A stretch of DNA of 64,000 bases from Pollenia angustigena. Taxonomy: Eukaryota; Arthropoda; Insecta; Diptera; Polleniidae. Made by a program: the position numbers and the translations under genes. The stretch lies in the NCBI GenBank assembly GCA_930367215.1, contig OV884058.1:106663802-106727801 (forward strand), in the 5' to 3' direction. The notes beneath the pieces are model-generated. The model did no database searches, was not told where the DNA came from, and saw only the letters and a list, made by a program, of their open reading frames with translations. Every line of letters starts with the position of its first letter. Within the stretch, counting starts at the first letter, position 1. Of the stretch, positions 1 through 12,934 are shown piece after piece.

Positions 1-599
1 CAAATATGCAACGAACTTTCAAGCATGTATTAAAGCATTTGTGGATTGTAATTGATTGATTTTGTTTGAAAACATAAAATCCACTAAGACTTGCAACAAG
101 TCTTTCCAACATGGTCCAACTTGTCCATCACACTAAATGTCAATTTGAATATGTTTCTTTCTTTTGTAGTGAAAGAATCTTTTACCTGTTTTCAATATCT
201 TATACCTGTTTAAAAAATATATAAGTATATAAATTCGTATTGTTGTTGTAGTTGCTGCGTTTTATTAGTTGTAGTATTTAACGCCATTTTTCGCCTCAAT
301 TAGCACATTTGAATTTAAAGTTTTGCCTCTCATGTGTCGTTTTAGTCGTCGTCTTTTCTTTTTGTTTAAATTCTTGTTTCTTAATTTCTTTATGGCCTGT
401 CTTGGTTTTTGTGTTGTCCCTTATTTTATGGATTAATCCAATGAATTTAAGGTTTTAAAAAGGATAGTTTGCATTTAATTAATTTAAGAGTGAAAGATCT
501 TACTTAAGCCTGCACTTAAAAAGGTTTGACACATTAAAATATGGTCCTTCGAGTAAGACACATCCAATGAACTTAAAATCATATGATATCTGTTTAAAG
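1..599. other. No gene seen
   Basis: AT-rich sequence with no supported coding frame, RNA or element borders. Confidence 0.5.
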
Positions 600-2480
600 A
601 ATTCTATATTAACAATCAATTTGTTTAGCTTTCAACAGCTCAGTAAAGGCTACAATTTTAGCTTTAGATATTAAAAACTTCGCCTCAATTCGCACTTTAG
701 GTTTAATCTAAAAATAAAACTAAACTTTGTCTGGGGCTTAAAATTTATACATTTAGTTTTAGTAACAACTCTGAAAATAAAAAAATCGTAGCTTTAATTA
801 TACTTTAGTTACAGCTTTGTTCGCAGCATTAAATAACTTTAGTTGTAGCCTTAAACGTATCTTTCGAAAGACTTGTAATTCAAACTAAAACAGATCTCCC
901 ACCTGACCTCTTTATAGACTTTATTTATAGAGCCATATGTTTCAACCCTTTGATAATATTTTTTTACTACAATTGTACTCTTATGGCCAATTTATTTATG
1001 TATCAATTTATGCTTAAAATTCGTTTTTCGTGTAACATAAAAATAAAATTATGTATATGAATAACTTTATTTAAATATGAATTGGTATTTAAACAGAATT
1101 GGTGAAATTGGCCATTAATCATAGTTCTTTAAAGATTCTTATTGTTCTTTAAAAATAAAATTGAGTAGCTACGATTAAGAGTTTTAATCGGAGCTACTTG
1201 GGAGCTACTTATGAAATATAATTGAAGGCAACCTCGACGATCCTAATAGGCTAAAATTGTAGTCTTAATCACTTACAGGTATTTATATAGAACAATTATA
1301 ACCTTATTCGTATGCAATCAAAGCTTGTTAAATATTATAGGTACAACCGTTAAATTAAGGTAGGTCTTTTCAGACTAAAATTTCTAACTCCCTCGTCACT
1401 TGTTATAGTTAAGTTTATTTAAATTATTTAAAGAGCAAATTATATGCTTAGCCGTGGCTCTTTATAAACTATAACCTTAAGACTTTAATTGTACTTTTTA
1501 TGGAGTTTTATTTATAACATTATATTATACATTTATATTCTACAAATAAGCTCCGTTCATAGTTCTTTATAGAACAAAATTATAGCCTCAATCATGCCTC
1601 TTTATAACCTGTAGCCTTAATCGTAGCTAATTTAAGGATGGGTTTTTGAGGTGTCAGTTAAACTAGGGTTACTTAATCTAAAAACAGATATGTGCCACCA
1701 TTACCAAGTTTGCTTACGAAAATTTGACGGAAAAGCTTAGTTTTGGTTAAAATGTTGGCCTTTAATAAAATAAAAATAAATCAAATTTCGCCGGAAATGT
1801 CCGGGTTTCAGGCAACCTTAAACTAAGTTTAAACTTAATCCACATCTCAAAAAACAGGCCAAAGACTAAAATTGTACTTTTTATGACATTATTTTATATT
1901 TTTATATACTACAATTTAAGCCCCGTTCATAGTTCTTTACAGAGCAAAATTATAGCTTCAATCGTGGCTCTTTATAAACTATAACTGTAGCCTTAAGCGT
2001 AGCTCCTTTAAGACTATAATTGTACATTTTATGGTAGTTTTTATGGACTTTAGTATATGCCATTATTCTTTATTTTTATAATCTTCAATTTAAGCCTCGT
2101 TCATAGTTCTTTATAGAGCAAAATTTAAGCGTAATTCGTGTCTAGCAGTAGCCACAAACGTAGCTCTTCATAATTTAAAATTGCAGCCGTTTATATTTTT
2201 ATTCTTAAGCTTAGGCCTCCCTATTCGTAGCTCTTAGGAAACTAAATATTTAACATTTTTTTAGCTCTGTAAGGACTACAAGCTCAGCTTTAAGCGGATC
2301 TATAAAAAAAACTTAAAAGCTTGCCTTAGGTTGGGCTCTAAATAGCACTAATTTTGGCTTTTATTCGTTTTTTATAGTAGAAAATGCTTCAAGAATCAAT
2401 CGTAATATAAAAAACATTTTAATTGTGACTTTAATCTTAGCTTTAATAGTTATTTTACTTAAAACAAGGATGAGTTATAA
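600..2480. repeat. Degenerate CGTAGCTCTTTATA repeats
   Basis: Dozens of diverged units of roughly 45-60 bp with 'CGTAGCTCTTTATA.ACTATAA' and 'TTGTAGCCTTAATCGTAGCT' patterns. No reading frame. Clear at 1430-1640 and 1900-2170. Confidence 0.65.
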
Positions 2481-2520
2481 ACCTGGAGCATTTGAGTAAA
2501 TTTTAGACACCATTCCATTA

Positions 2521-3674
2521 AAGGGTTTTCCAATAAGGACTTTTTTTCCAAAACTTTATGATCGATTAAAATACAATCAAAACATTTATGAATGGAACTC
2601 GACTTCGTTCACATGGCCACCGCGGGCACGTCGGCTTGTTGATTTGACGTAGCCCCAAAGAAAAAAGTCAAGATGCCTTAAATCGCAAGAACGAGGCGGC
2701 CAATTGACTTGTCCATTTCTTGAGATAACATGCTCAACAAACTTAGTCTTCAATAAATCGATTGTAACGTGTGATGTGTGATTTGTGGCACCGTCCTATT
2801 CAAACCACATGTCGTCCAAGTCCATGTTTTCCAATTCGGCTCAAAAATAATCGGTAATCATGGCGCGATAACGTGATAGTCGCTATTGTCAACAAAAAAA
2901 TATGGCCCAATGAAGCCGCCGGCATGGAAACCGCGCCAAACAATTATTTTTTGTAGATGAAGTGGGGATTCATGAAGCACATGTGCATTTTCGCCAAACC
3001 AATAACGCAAATTTTGCTTATTGACCCATTAAGCCAAAAATGAGCTTCGTCACTAAAGATGATCTTGCGATGAAATCGTCATCTTGGAGCATCTTTCCCA
3101 GTGCCCAATGGGAGAATGTACGTCGCGTCAAATGTTCCATCCATTCCATTCTTGATCAAGCTGACTGATCTTGTATGGGTGTAAACCAGTCAAGGGCAAC
3201 ACACATACTATCACATTTATGCTTGTGTGGGAAGCAGCACAAAACGAAAGATGCTCATGAACAAGTGCTGATCTGCAACTGATTTAAATAACTTTGGCGA
3301 AATAACAACAAAGCAACAGCAAAAGTGGTCTTGGCGTTGCCCAGTTCTTGAGAAAGCCACGGAATCGAACACCAGCGATATTTTCGTCACTTCGACCAAC
3401 CTGTTGTCATACTGGCACGGCAGCATCACACTAAAATTTTTGCACTAAACTTGTTATTGCTTGCCTACTAGGGCGAGATTAACGAGCTACCGCTCTTAAA
3501 GTCGGGGTTACTGACTCCGGTAGTACATTTCTATAATTTGCATACGTTTTTCGTTAGAGTACTTTACCATGATGAAAATGTTGAGTTTACTGAAAGGAAA
3601 GTAACAGATGATCAAGGAAATAGTGCGTTCACAAATTAAATTCAAAGTTGTCAAGTACCTATTGGAAAACCCGT
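2521..3674 (-). pseudogene. Nearly full-length degenerate DD41D mariner
   Basis: 1154-bp element with ends AAGGGTTTTCCAATA and inverted GGAAAACCCGT, flanked by TA (2519-2520 and 3675-3676). On the minus strand, broken frames encode a transposase. The N-terminal part gives MVKYSNEKRMQIIEMYY (about 3571-3520), the first catalytic region SDEAHFWLNG (about 3060), then DGATNHTSH...WPPRSCDLRHLDFFLWGYVK (about 2810-2630). Counting from D of DGAT to D of HLDFF gives 41 residues between, the spacing of the rosa-type mariners. Many stops and frameshifts; not active. Confidence 0.85.
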
Positions 3675-4037
3675 TATTAATCCTTTTGTTCTGGCTTTGG
3701 TAAATTAATTTTTCTTACAATTTTCTAGAATATGCAAAAATAAACTTTGTTTTATTGCCGAGAACATTTGCGATTTGTTGTTGCGGTTTTATTTTATTGA
3801 TTTAATTCGATATTTTATTTTTTGCTTTCATCTGCAATTTTTTTATTTTTTTTGCTAACGATTTAATTTCAATGTTTTTGCCTTAATTTGAATTGAGTTG
3901 AAGGACACATTGATTCAATGTTATTCTGTTCTTCAAAACGTGTTCGTATTCATTCCTTTTGCATTGTTGTTATTTTTTTTGTGATTTAAACCGCTAACTG
4001 CCAAAATGTGTGTGCTTTAGTCTGTATTTGCATTGGG

Positions 4038-4071
4038 TGTCTCTGTCTGTCTGTCTGTCCGTCGGTCGGTT
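4038..4071 (+). repeat. CTGT/CGGT microsatellite
   Basis: GTGTCTCTGTCTGTCTGTCT then GTCCGTCGGTCGG, a short tetranucleotide tract. Confidence 0.85.
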
Positions 4072-4259
4072 TTACTAACTACCTAAATACATACATTTTC
4101 CACTCTAACCAACTTCATACATCACTACCTAGTTTTGTTGTCTATTTTACAATCTAATTAATTTTATTTGACTTTTGGGATTTAGCCCGTGAGATAATTA
4201 AGTTGTTCTGCTAGTTATTATTAAGGAATTTCCATGAAATGTTTGGTGTTGTTTAGGCT

Positions 4260-5160
4260 ACAGCAAACGAAAATTTCAGTAGGTCCTGTAAAAAGATAAA
4301 TTTTGCAAAACATTTTGAGATATGCTTAGCGTTGTTGCTTTTTAAAGGCTAAAATTTTTGCTACAAACTTTAGGCTAACTATACATCAGTTTAAGGTTTA
4401 GTAATGTTTCTTATATTGCTACTGATTCTTCCTTAATGGGTCCTCTTAATTGGATAGTTTAAGTCCTTTTTACAACTACAAAGGCTTACAAATTACTATA
4501 CTTTAAGTTCCCATAGTAACTCAATCAATCGAAAGTTTATGATTACAACTATAGCTCTTAATAAAGTACAACGAAAGTTTTTTATAACAGCTTTATGCTG
4601 TAGACCAAATGTTTAATTTGAGCTAGAGTTTTAAATATATCATTGCTGTAGCTTGAATTGTAGCTGTTAACAGTCTACAATTTTAGGGTTTTCTTAGGTA
4701 AAAATTGGCTACAATTTTAGCTTTCATTGTTTTATATATCTTCATGGTACTAAGTATTTGCTCCCATAGAAGCTTTAAAAAAACTGTAGTTTTATATAGC
4801 AAATGTAATTCTCAATGGACTATAATTATAGTCTCAATCGTAGCTCTAATCAAATAATGAATTTAACTCCAAACATTGTCCTTAATAGATTTAAGTTTAA
4901 CTTTTAATTTTACCTTTAAAGTTTTTAGCTTTTATTGAAGTTGAAAAGGCAAAACAATTCAACCGTATTTTCGGATAGACTTCAATCATAGATTTAACTG
5001 AATTTTAAAATTAGCTACAATTTCAGTTCTCATAACCGCTTTAAAGCAAGCTACAACTTAAGAACCATCACCATATAGACTGCACTCTATAAACAGGCAA
5101 GGTAATTTACTTATCTCCAGCCATAGCTCTATATAGTTGTTTGTACTACGATATTTTTAC
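4260..5160. repeat. Second field of degenerate CGTAGCTC-like repeats
   Basis: The same style of sequence as 600-2480 ('ATAGCTCTTAATAAAGTACA', 'GTCTCAATCGTAGCTCTAAT'). A short stretch also at 8930-9110. Confidence 0.5.
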
Positions 5161-5873
5161 AGCGGGTAGTGAAGAATATTACACGTCGATTTTTTTTTTA
5201 ATGTATGCGAAAATAAACATTTTGAGTTCATACCCTCTTGTTGATCAAGTGCGTTATGTTTAATTCATTTCAATTTACCTTTTCAATTACTTTAATTAAA
5301 ATTGCTAATCAATTAATATTCATTACCATTTCATCTCAAAACTCCCATTCCTGGTTTAATTTCAGTAGCTCGTTTCTGTATTTCCCGCATCGTAAAATTT
5401 TTTACATGAAGTGTGAAACAAAAAATTCCATCGTTTCTCGATTTGTGAGAAAAAAGTGTTTCTGCATTTGAATGCGAAAACAGACAACACAGATTCTGTT
5501 TTAACTGGAATATTTCCAGTAGTTAAGTGTCAAATAAAAGCGAAACGTCAACAATAGAAATAAATATAAAAAAAACAGGGCTGCCAGATTTGAAGATTTT
5601 TTGTTCCGAAATTAGCAGTGACGATTTGATGATTTTTTCTAAAAAAGTGACGAAAGCAAAAACAAAATCAAATATATTTTATAATTTTGTTGTTACTTTC
5701 TTTAAATTCATATTGAATTTTTAAATTCCAAACACTTCATATTTTGTGGCGTTGAAAATTGAAAAAACAATATGAATTTCAGTAGAAAGTAACAACAAAT
5801 TTATAAAATATTTTTGATTTTATTTTGCTTTCAATGAAATTGTTGGCGTTGCGTTTTACACCATAAGCCCCTT

Positions 5874-6216
5874 ATGGCCATTTTCTCATTAGGCGATTAT
5901 CTTTTTTCCCAACGAAAAACTGCCCATTAAAGAAATTTGGTTTTCTCAATGTCCCATTTTCTTCGAATTTATCGCAAAGCTAACCGGCACTCATCTGCCA
6001 ATTATTTATTTTCCTTTTATTTGCCGTACAGATAAATTCAATCAGCTGACTCCCAACTTTTGCATGTATTTTGAGTGGCGTTGCCAACTGAAAACAATGT
6101 TTTTTGTCGGTATATTGAGAAACCCAAACTCGTTAACGGACAGTTTATCGGTCCAATAAATTTATGTTGACATTAAGCAGCAGACAGTTTGCCGATACAT
6201 TGAGAAAATGGCCATG
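5874..6216 (+). mobile_element. 343-bp ATGGCCATTTTCTCA element, copy 1
   Basis: Starts ATGGCCATTTTCTCATTAGG and ends TTGAGAAAATGGCCAT, so it carries its own short inverted ends. Contains the block 'CAGATAAATTCAATCAGCTG'. Confidence 0.75.
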
Positions 6217-6723
6217 AGTCTTCGAAATAAGATAATTTTAAATATTTTTATATGTTGGTTTATTAGAAAAAAAGATATCTTTAGAAACAAGGCATCCTTA
6301 ATTTTCATATTTATCCCTATTGTGAAAATTGTCCTCGAAATTGTTTGTCTCTTCCCCAAAAAATTTATTGGCAAAAGCAAAATTTCGAGGAAAAAGTGTT
6401 TACTTGTTATACCCGTAATTATTAAATACAATTGTTTGTGTTCAAAACATTAAACCATTAACCCATTTTTCATTTCATGGAAAAATAACAACTTAAAATT
6501 GTTATCGGATTAAAGAAAATAAGCTTAATAAAATAAATATAAATTTAAAAAATTAAGGTCGAACAATAGACAATTTATATGTATGTATGATGTATAAAAT
6601 ACCCAACCAGATAGCATTTGGGTGATTATTTTTTTTTAAAATTTGGTGGTTTTTGAATCTTTTCAGATCAGTTTGGATGATTAAAAACGCATTTATCACT
6701 TGAAAGATAGAAAATGGATTCAT

Positions 6724-7166
6724 ACAGTGAGCAAAAAAAAAAAAACTTGTACACTTGTTAAATTAAAATAAAAATACAGAGAGTAAACCGAAAGGAAGGG
6801 GAAGCACTTAATCCACGAATCCTTTACATCCAAATACATATTTGGAAGTGATGGACGTAAATCTGTATGGAGAAAGTAAAGAGAAGCACTTAATCCGCGA
6901 AATATTTTTCATACTGTTAAGCACGGTGGCGGCATTGTTATGGTTTGGGGGTGTATGAGTGCTAATGGAGTAGGTAACCTTGTCCTGGAGTAGGTAAAAT
7001 ATCCTGAAAAATAATTTGCCATAATCCGCCCAAACAAAATAGGTTTAGGGAATGATTTTGTTTTCATGCAAGATAATGATCCAAAGCGTTCGGCAGTTAT
7101 CGTAAGGGAATTTGTTGCTTTATAACACAAAAAGAGTTTTGCCTCATTCTCCCCAGAGCCCAAATC
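6724..7166 (+). pseudogene. Tc1-like transposase remnant
   Basis: The + strand shows HTVKHGGGIVMVWGCMSANG, VGNLVLE, a stop, YPEK, then LGNDFVFMQDNDPKRSAVIV, the classical Tc1 catalytic blocks (GGG.VMVWGC and QDNDPKH). The sequence CAGTGAGCAAAAAA at 6726 resembles a Tc1 terminus. It lies inside the large inverted-repeat region 5365-8585. Several stops; not functional. Confidence 0.82.
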
Positions 7167-7667
7167 AAAAAAAAGCTTGGATAAAAAAAAGAAGATGAAA
7201 TATAATCAAAAACTATATAATTAGCGATTGAAAAATGAGACGAAAATGATTCAATAATGATTATAAAAACTAACATTAAAAGGATCAAAATTTGTATCAC
7301 ATATGATTCTTTCAGGTGATTCATCTGTAGGGTACCATTTTCTCACAACGAGAGTATCATTTATGATTGAAAAATGAGCTCATATACGGATATTTTGCTT
7401 GTGAAGCTGATTGCTAAATGATAAGATTATGAAACAAAATGCTAGCTGGGCATGACCATTAACTATGCTTTTGTTTGATTTTGTTTTAAAAAAAATCGAA
7501 CAAAATTTGTTTAAAATTCATTTTAGTTATTTTAAACAAAAAAGACGATCTTATTATTTTTTTTCAGGAATTTGACGATTTTTACACAAATTTATCTGGC
7601 AGCACTGATTAAAACCAAAACAAGGAAATGCTAAAAAAAATTTTAAATAACAAAATATAACAATTAA

Positions 7668-7884
7668 CACTCAATTTACATGATGAATTTTATGACGTCC
7701 AATTTTAGACGTCATCTTTTGTTTGGTAGCAAGCGGTGCACCGCGGTGTAGAGAAGAAAGAGGGAGAGAAAACAGAAATCATGTTTTTTTTGCTACCCCT
7801 CTTTCTTCTCTACACCGCTTGCTTCCAAACAAAAAAATTACGTCCAAAATTGGACGTCATAAAATTCATCATATAAATTAAGTG
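7668..7884. mobile_element. 217-bp hairpin MITE with TAA duplication
   Basis: Arms CACTCAATTTACATGATG... and its near complement, with inner arms containing GACGTCCAATTTT and GTAGAGAAGAAAGAGGG. TAA at 7665-7667 and 7885-7887. Confidence 0.75.
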
Positions 7885-7886
7885 TA

Positions 7887-8228
7887 ATGGCCATTTTCTC
7901 AATGTATCGACAAACTGTCTGTTGCTTAATGTCAACATAAATTTATTGGAACGAAAAACTGTCCGTTAAAGATTTTGGGTTTCTCAATATACCGACAAAA
8001 AACATTGTTTTCAGCTGGCAACGCCATTCAAAATACATGTTAAAGTTGGGAATCAGCTGATTGAATTTATCTGTACGGCAAATAAAAGGAAAATAAATAA
8101 TTGGCAGATGAGTGCCGGTTAGCTTTGCGATAAAATCGAAGCAAATGAGACATTGAGAAAACCAAATTTCTTTAATGTGCAGTTTTTCGTGGGGAAAAAA
8201 TATAATTGCCTAATGAGAAAATGGCCAT
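7887..8228 (-). mobile_element. 343-bp ATGGCCATTTTCTCA element, copy 2 (inverted)
   Basis: Reverse-complement copy of 5874-6216 with clear similarity along its length. Confidence 0.75.
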
Positions 8229-8589
8229 AAGTCTATTTATTTTCATCATATAAATTATGCATTCAACATTTAAATTCCTTCTATTTTTTGTTTTAAATTT
8301 AAAATATCTACATTTTGTTTTTCTCGCACCAATTTCAAATGTGACTTATTTTGACAGTTCTTGTAAGAAACTTTTCGCAAAATATTGTTACAGAAACACT
8401 TTTTCTTACATCCTTCCAATAATTGCTGGAAAATCATTTAAACGACAGATAATTCTCGCCAGAAAAGAAACAGAAACACTTGTGTGAGAAAAACAATTTT
8501 TTGTTTCATTTCACACTATTTTTGTTGCTGTTCACACGTTTCATGCTAAAAGTTTTACGATGTGAGAAATACAGAAACGGGCTACAGGG

Positions 8590-9947
8590 CATCAAGTAAA
8601 GTGAATGGCAAATATTGAAAAACAAGAAATAAATAACAATCAAGAGTGAAGTATAAAATTATAACTAAAATTTTGATACAAAGAAAACAGATCTTAAATT
8701 GGAAGAAAATTCCTTTAATGTAAGACAATTTGAAAATTAAATAAATGAGGGGATCTTCTTCAATAGTTTACTCAGAGTGCATTGACAACATTGAATTGAC
8801 ATTTTCTATTTTTGACATTTAGAAATACGATAAAGTAGCGACACAATAAATTTGTCTGTTCAAAAGTGCATAAAAAATCGTATTTTTTTAAACGATAAAT
8901 CGTAGAGCTTGACAAAGCTTGTAAATTGGACAATTTTTAGCTTTCATCGTGTTGTTACAATAAGAATTTACTTTATATATTTCCAGCTCTGATCGTAGTT
9001 TAAAATGAAAATATTTCTAGTTCCATAGTGACAAGATATTTTGAGCTTCAATCGTATCTCTTCATAAAATATACTTTTTTAAGCTTTTTCTTGTCTGTAT
9101 AAAGTTTTCATTGCTATTATTTTAATATAATTTATCATGACATTCATAAAATAATACGTTTACTCCGAGATTTGTAAGTGAAAATTTTACTTTTTTAAAG
9201 TTCCAGAAACAGTGTTCAGTGACCATATAAATGCTCTGTTCTCTTTCATTGCGTTTTATTATTTTCTTGTTTTTTTTTATGTTCATTTTTACTCTGGAAC
9301 AATTCCAACAAAATATAATCCGGGGCCCCACACACTCATTTTCACGTTTATCGTTTGCTAACATTATTATTAATAATATTTAAGTTTCACTTTGGTATGT
9401 TGTACTCGAGATTCAAAAGACCAGCAAAAGGAACCAACTCCATCCAGCAACAATATTTAAACCAACATTCAAAAAGAGCCTTTACGAATGAAAAAAAAAA
9501 CAGAGCCCTTCAACAAAGAACACGGCTTTAACGTTTGAAGCTGTATGGACTTTATGCAACAGCAAAACAACGATAACAAAAAAAAAAAAAAACTAAAATA
9601 TTTTCTGCAACACTATCACACGGACAAACGCACACTAATGCATCCATCAAAACCAAGTACGGCAACAACAGGACCAGCCACAAAAAAGGAACAATAGATT
9701 TTTACAGGTAGAAAAATATTTTAAGCCATACACTCATGTTGTTCACGTACTCATGTGTTGATTAGGCGGGTAACAATTGTGGGGGCCAAAGTTTAGATTT
9801 CACTGAAAATTAAATATTTAATTTCTTTATAAAAAAAATAAATTTATGAAATAGTTTTGGTATCGAAGAACATTCATTCACAAAAATAAAATTAGTTTAA
9901 TTATTTTTTTTTTTTATCAAACAAAAAAAATCTACATCTGTGACAGA
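8590..9947. other. No gene seen
   Basis: AT-rich. 9400-9700 is comparatively CA-rich (CAACAGCAAAACAACG) and could be an untranslated exon of an unseen host gene; nothing coding. Confidence 0.4.
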
Positions 9948-11032
9948 AATCAAAGTTATTTTTGGGAATACAAAATTTATTACTAAGATTTTCGTATGAC
10001 GTGCTAAGTTCCCAAATTTTTCATTAGTGATAAGTTGAGGGAAAGCTAGCTTCTATGCGCAGTTCCCTGGTTGCTTAGGCCAGCTCATCAGGAAACCTTT
10101 TCCAAAGATTTTAGAAAAGCCATAAATATTAAACAAATAAAACCCTAAAGCGAATAAGTCTTACTTGTACCAATACCAAAGCTTAAACAAAACACCAACA
10201 ATTAACAGTGAGTTTATCTTTTCTTACATTCCCCTACAATTGGTTGGCTTTTTCCGACTCGAATTGTAGTTGTAAGTGGGTAAAAAGCAAAAACAAATTG
10301 CTTCATTTTATTGTCTTCGTAAGAAAACAACAATAAAAAATCTATTTGCCAGTTCAGTTTTTTGCACGGGCACATGCAAGTACTTGTATATTATCAAAGT
10401 TATTTTTGGGCATACAAAATTTAGGGGGGGGGGGGAGGTGCTATAAAACCATCTGAGAGAAGGCCATGATGGCTTTATTGCTCAACTGAATTGGAGATAA
10501 AGCCATAATGGCCTTATTGCCCAATCATTGAGAGGTAAGGTCAAATTTAAAATTTTGCGAAATGAGAGATAAAGCAATATTTTTCAGAATATTAGTATGC
10601 ATGGTGTTAACATTCTGTAAAAGGGAAAATCCTTAGTTACCACTGAAAAACATTTTTTTATTCTTGCGACGCACGCAGGAAAATTTTATTCAGCGAAGCC
10701 ACCTGCCGCGTCCTACTGGAGGTAAAAACCCCTAAGCACGGCCGCAGCCTGCCACGCAGAAAAACTTTAGTATGCGAAGCCAGATTTCAATACTTAACTT
10801 TAGTGTCTCCGGAACTGAAATGAGGCTTAACGCCATTTTATAATATTGCTAATGTTAGCTAAGGCCATAATGGCTTTATCTCCCATTCAAATGAAAAAAA
10901 ACAAGAGGCTTTATCTCCCTATTGAATGAGAGATAAAGCCATCATGGCCTTATCTCCCATGGTATTAAAGCACCCCCCCCAAAATGTATTATTAAGATTT
11001 TCGTTTGACGTGCTAAAAAAAAATTGGGAACT
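9948..11032. repeat. Local direct duplication, second copy split
   Basis: 9948-10025 (TCAAAGTTATTTTTGGG to GACGTGCTAA and beyond) recurs at 10394-10423 plus 10981-11032, the latter split by the 557-bp element. Divergence is small, so the duplication predates the insertion. Confidence 0.8.
10424..10980. mobile_element. 557-bp TIR element with G-run/C-run ends
   Basis: Starts with twelve G then AGGTGCTATAAAACCAT and ends in the near-inverted ATGGTATTAAAGCACCCCCCCC. Subterminal 'GGCCATGATGGCTTTAT' blocks occur on both sides. 8-bp duplication AAAATTTA / AAAATGTA (10416-10423, 10981-10988). An unsplit copy of the target at 9948-10025 has one AAAATTTA. Confidence 0.85.
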
Positions 11033-11536
11033 TTTCATCTTTGATAAATACACTGAGCTTTACCTATAAAAACCAAGTTCTCATAATTTCTAGGGTCTTC
11101 AGAAAACCCATTTCAACAGATAGACAGCCCAGAAGTGCAGATGGACATCGTTCAATCAACTTCGCTAACCATAAGGACCCGCATATTCTTTGTTCTTATG
11201 CGTAGAGAAGCTAATACACATTTAGGCATTCCCGCAAAAAAAGCTTAAGCGACATCATTATCAATTTTCGTTTTTTTATAATAAATAACTTTATTGGAAA
11301 CATTATATTACGATTTTATAGCAAAAACAATTTTATCGTAAGCGACAACCTTCATACAAAATTAATATGAAATAAGATAAAAAAAACCTGCTCTAGTAAA
11401 ATTTGGTTTTTTGTCCCTTAAGCGGTAATGCTTCGATATATAAAGAGTGGTCCAACGATAATCCACGATGTTAATTGTAAGTCAAACCTCAAAGCCAAGT
11501 TTTGTGCCCAACTTAATTTGACATTTCTTTGTTTCA

Positions 11537-12208
11537 GTGTTTCACAAATTCAACCAAAGCTACACAACTGAGCAGCGCGTTAAGATTGTTGAACACTTTT
11601 ACGAAAATGGGCGTTCAAAACAAAATGTATTTTGTGCACTTCGTGATTTTTTTGGTCAGCATAATCGACCAAATGTGTTCGCAATCGGGGGAATTATGCG
11701 CAAAATTTCAGCAAACCGGGTGTGCAGGAAATGTGAAAAATGTGTTTGGCTGAGTTTATGAGCTGGCGGCGTCATGGCGCCGGACTTCTTCGAAAATGAG
11801 GTCGGCCAAGTAGTAAATGGTGTTCGCTATCGCGAGATAATAACGGACTTCTTGTGGGATATGTGGTTCCTACAGGATGGTGCCACTTGCCACACTACCA
11901 ACGAAACAATGGCTCTTTTGCGCAAGAAATTCGATGGCCGTGTTATCTCACGTCATGGCACTGTTAATTGGACGCCCCGATTATGTGATTTGAAACCTTT
12001 CGACTTCTTTCTTTGGAAATGTTTAAGAGCAAAATTGTATGGCAATAAGCGAAGAACAATTCAAAGGCTAAAGAATCAGATAATTCGGCATATTAACTTC
12101 ACTGAACCTCAATTATGTCTCAGAGTCGTTGAAAATATGAACTATCGGATAGCGGTATGCCATCCAAGCCATAGCGAGCATTTGGTCGATATTTTGTTTT
12201 ACGCATAA
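11537..12208 (+). pseudogene. DD41D mariner transposase, internally deleted
   Basis: One reading frame with a single TGA at 11759-11761. Before it is the DNA-binding N-terminus (SYTTEQRVKIVEHFYENG, SKQNVFCALRDFFGQHNRP). After it are AGGVMAPDFFENEVGQ, WFLQDGATCHTTNETMALL, RLCDLKPFDFFLW and an ordinary C-terminus. The region between helix-turn-helix and catalytic core, including the first Asp motif, is missing by an in-frame deletion. The second and third catalytic Asp are 41 residues apart. Terminal repeats not confidently found. Confidence 0.85.
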
Positions 12209-12234
12209 TTGTCATAGATCATTCTATAATAAAA

Positions 12235-12934
12235 AACAAGTAAGAAAGTATAGTCGGTCAAGCCCGACCATATGATACCCTACACCACAGTATTTAAAAA
12301 CACATGTCCATATAAATATAGATTTATCTAAGTTTATAAACTTCATGAAAATCGGTTTGAAAGTTTGTGAGAGGCAGAAATTGCCCCCTACCTCCCGTTG
12401 TGGTCCTATTTTTGAAAAACTGTATAGCTAATGTGTCCATATAGATATGGATCTATCTATGTTTTAAATTTCATTAAAATCGGTTTGAGAGGCAGAAATT
12501 GCCCCTTTCTCCCCTCGTGGTCCTATTTAAAAAAAAAAGCATACATTTTGTGTACATATAGATATGGTTCTATCTATGTTTTAAATTTCATTGAAATCGG
12601 TTTGATAGTTTCTGAGAGGAAGAAATTTCTCCCTATCTTCCCTCGTGGTCCTACGATTCGGCAAATTTTCAATAGGCTTGGTCCTTGAGCCAATAAAAAG
12701 CTATGACCCAAATTTCATCAAATTATCTCCAAAATTGCGACCTGTACTTTGCGCACAAGGTTACATGGACAGCCAGCCAGCCTGCCAGCCGGACGGACAT
12801 CGTTAGTTCGACTCAGAAAGTGATTCTAAGACGATCGGTATACTTTAAGGTGGGTTTAGGACCAATATTTTAAGGCGTTACACACATCAGCACAAATGCA
12901 TAATACCCTCTCCACTATTGTGGTGTGGGTATAA
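12235..12934 (+). repeat. mini-me/DINE-like repeat
   Basis: Begins AACAAGTAAGAAAGTATAGT and contains three ~115-bp units with 'ATAGATATGG.TCTATCTATG' and 'AAAATCGGTTTGA'. Then a (GGAC/CAGC) simple tract, GGACGGACATCG, 'GATCGGTATACTTTAAGG' and an end in GTGTGGGTATAA. These are hallmarks of the dipteran mini-me/DINE family (Helitron-related). It directly follows the mariner remnant. Confidence 0.7.

Larger units (their letters stand above)
5365..8585. repeat. Large multi-level inverted-repeat region
   Basis: Outer arms 5365-5464 and 8471-8585 (GTAGCTCGTTTCTGTATTTC... against its complement) enclose a second inverted pair of ~343 bp, 5874-6216 and 7887-8228. Weaker inverted similarity continues between the two levels. 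The centre holds the Tc1 remnant and a 217-bp hairpin element. It may be one large foldback transposon or a mirror-image duplication. Confidence 0.75.
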
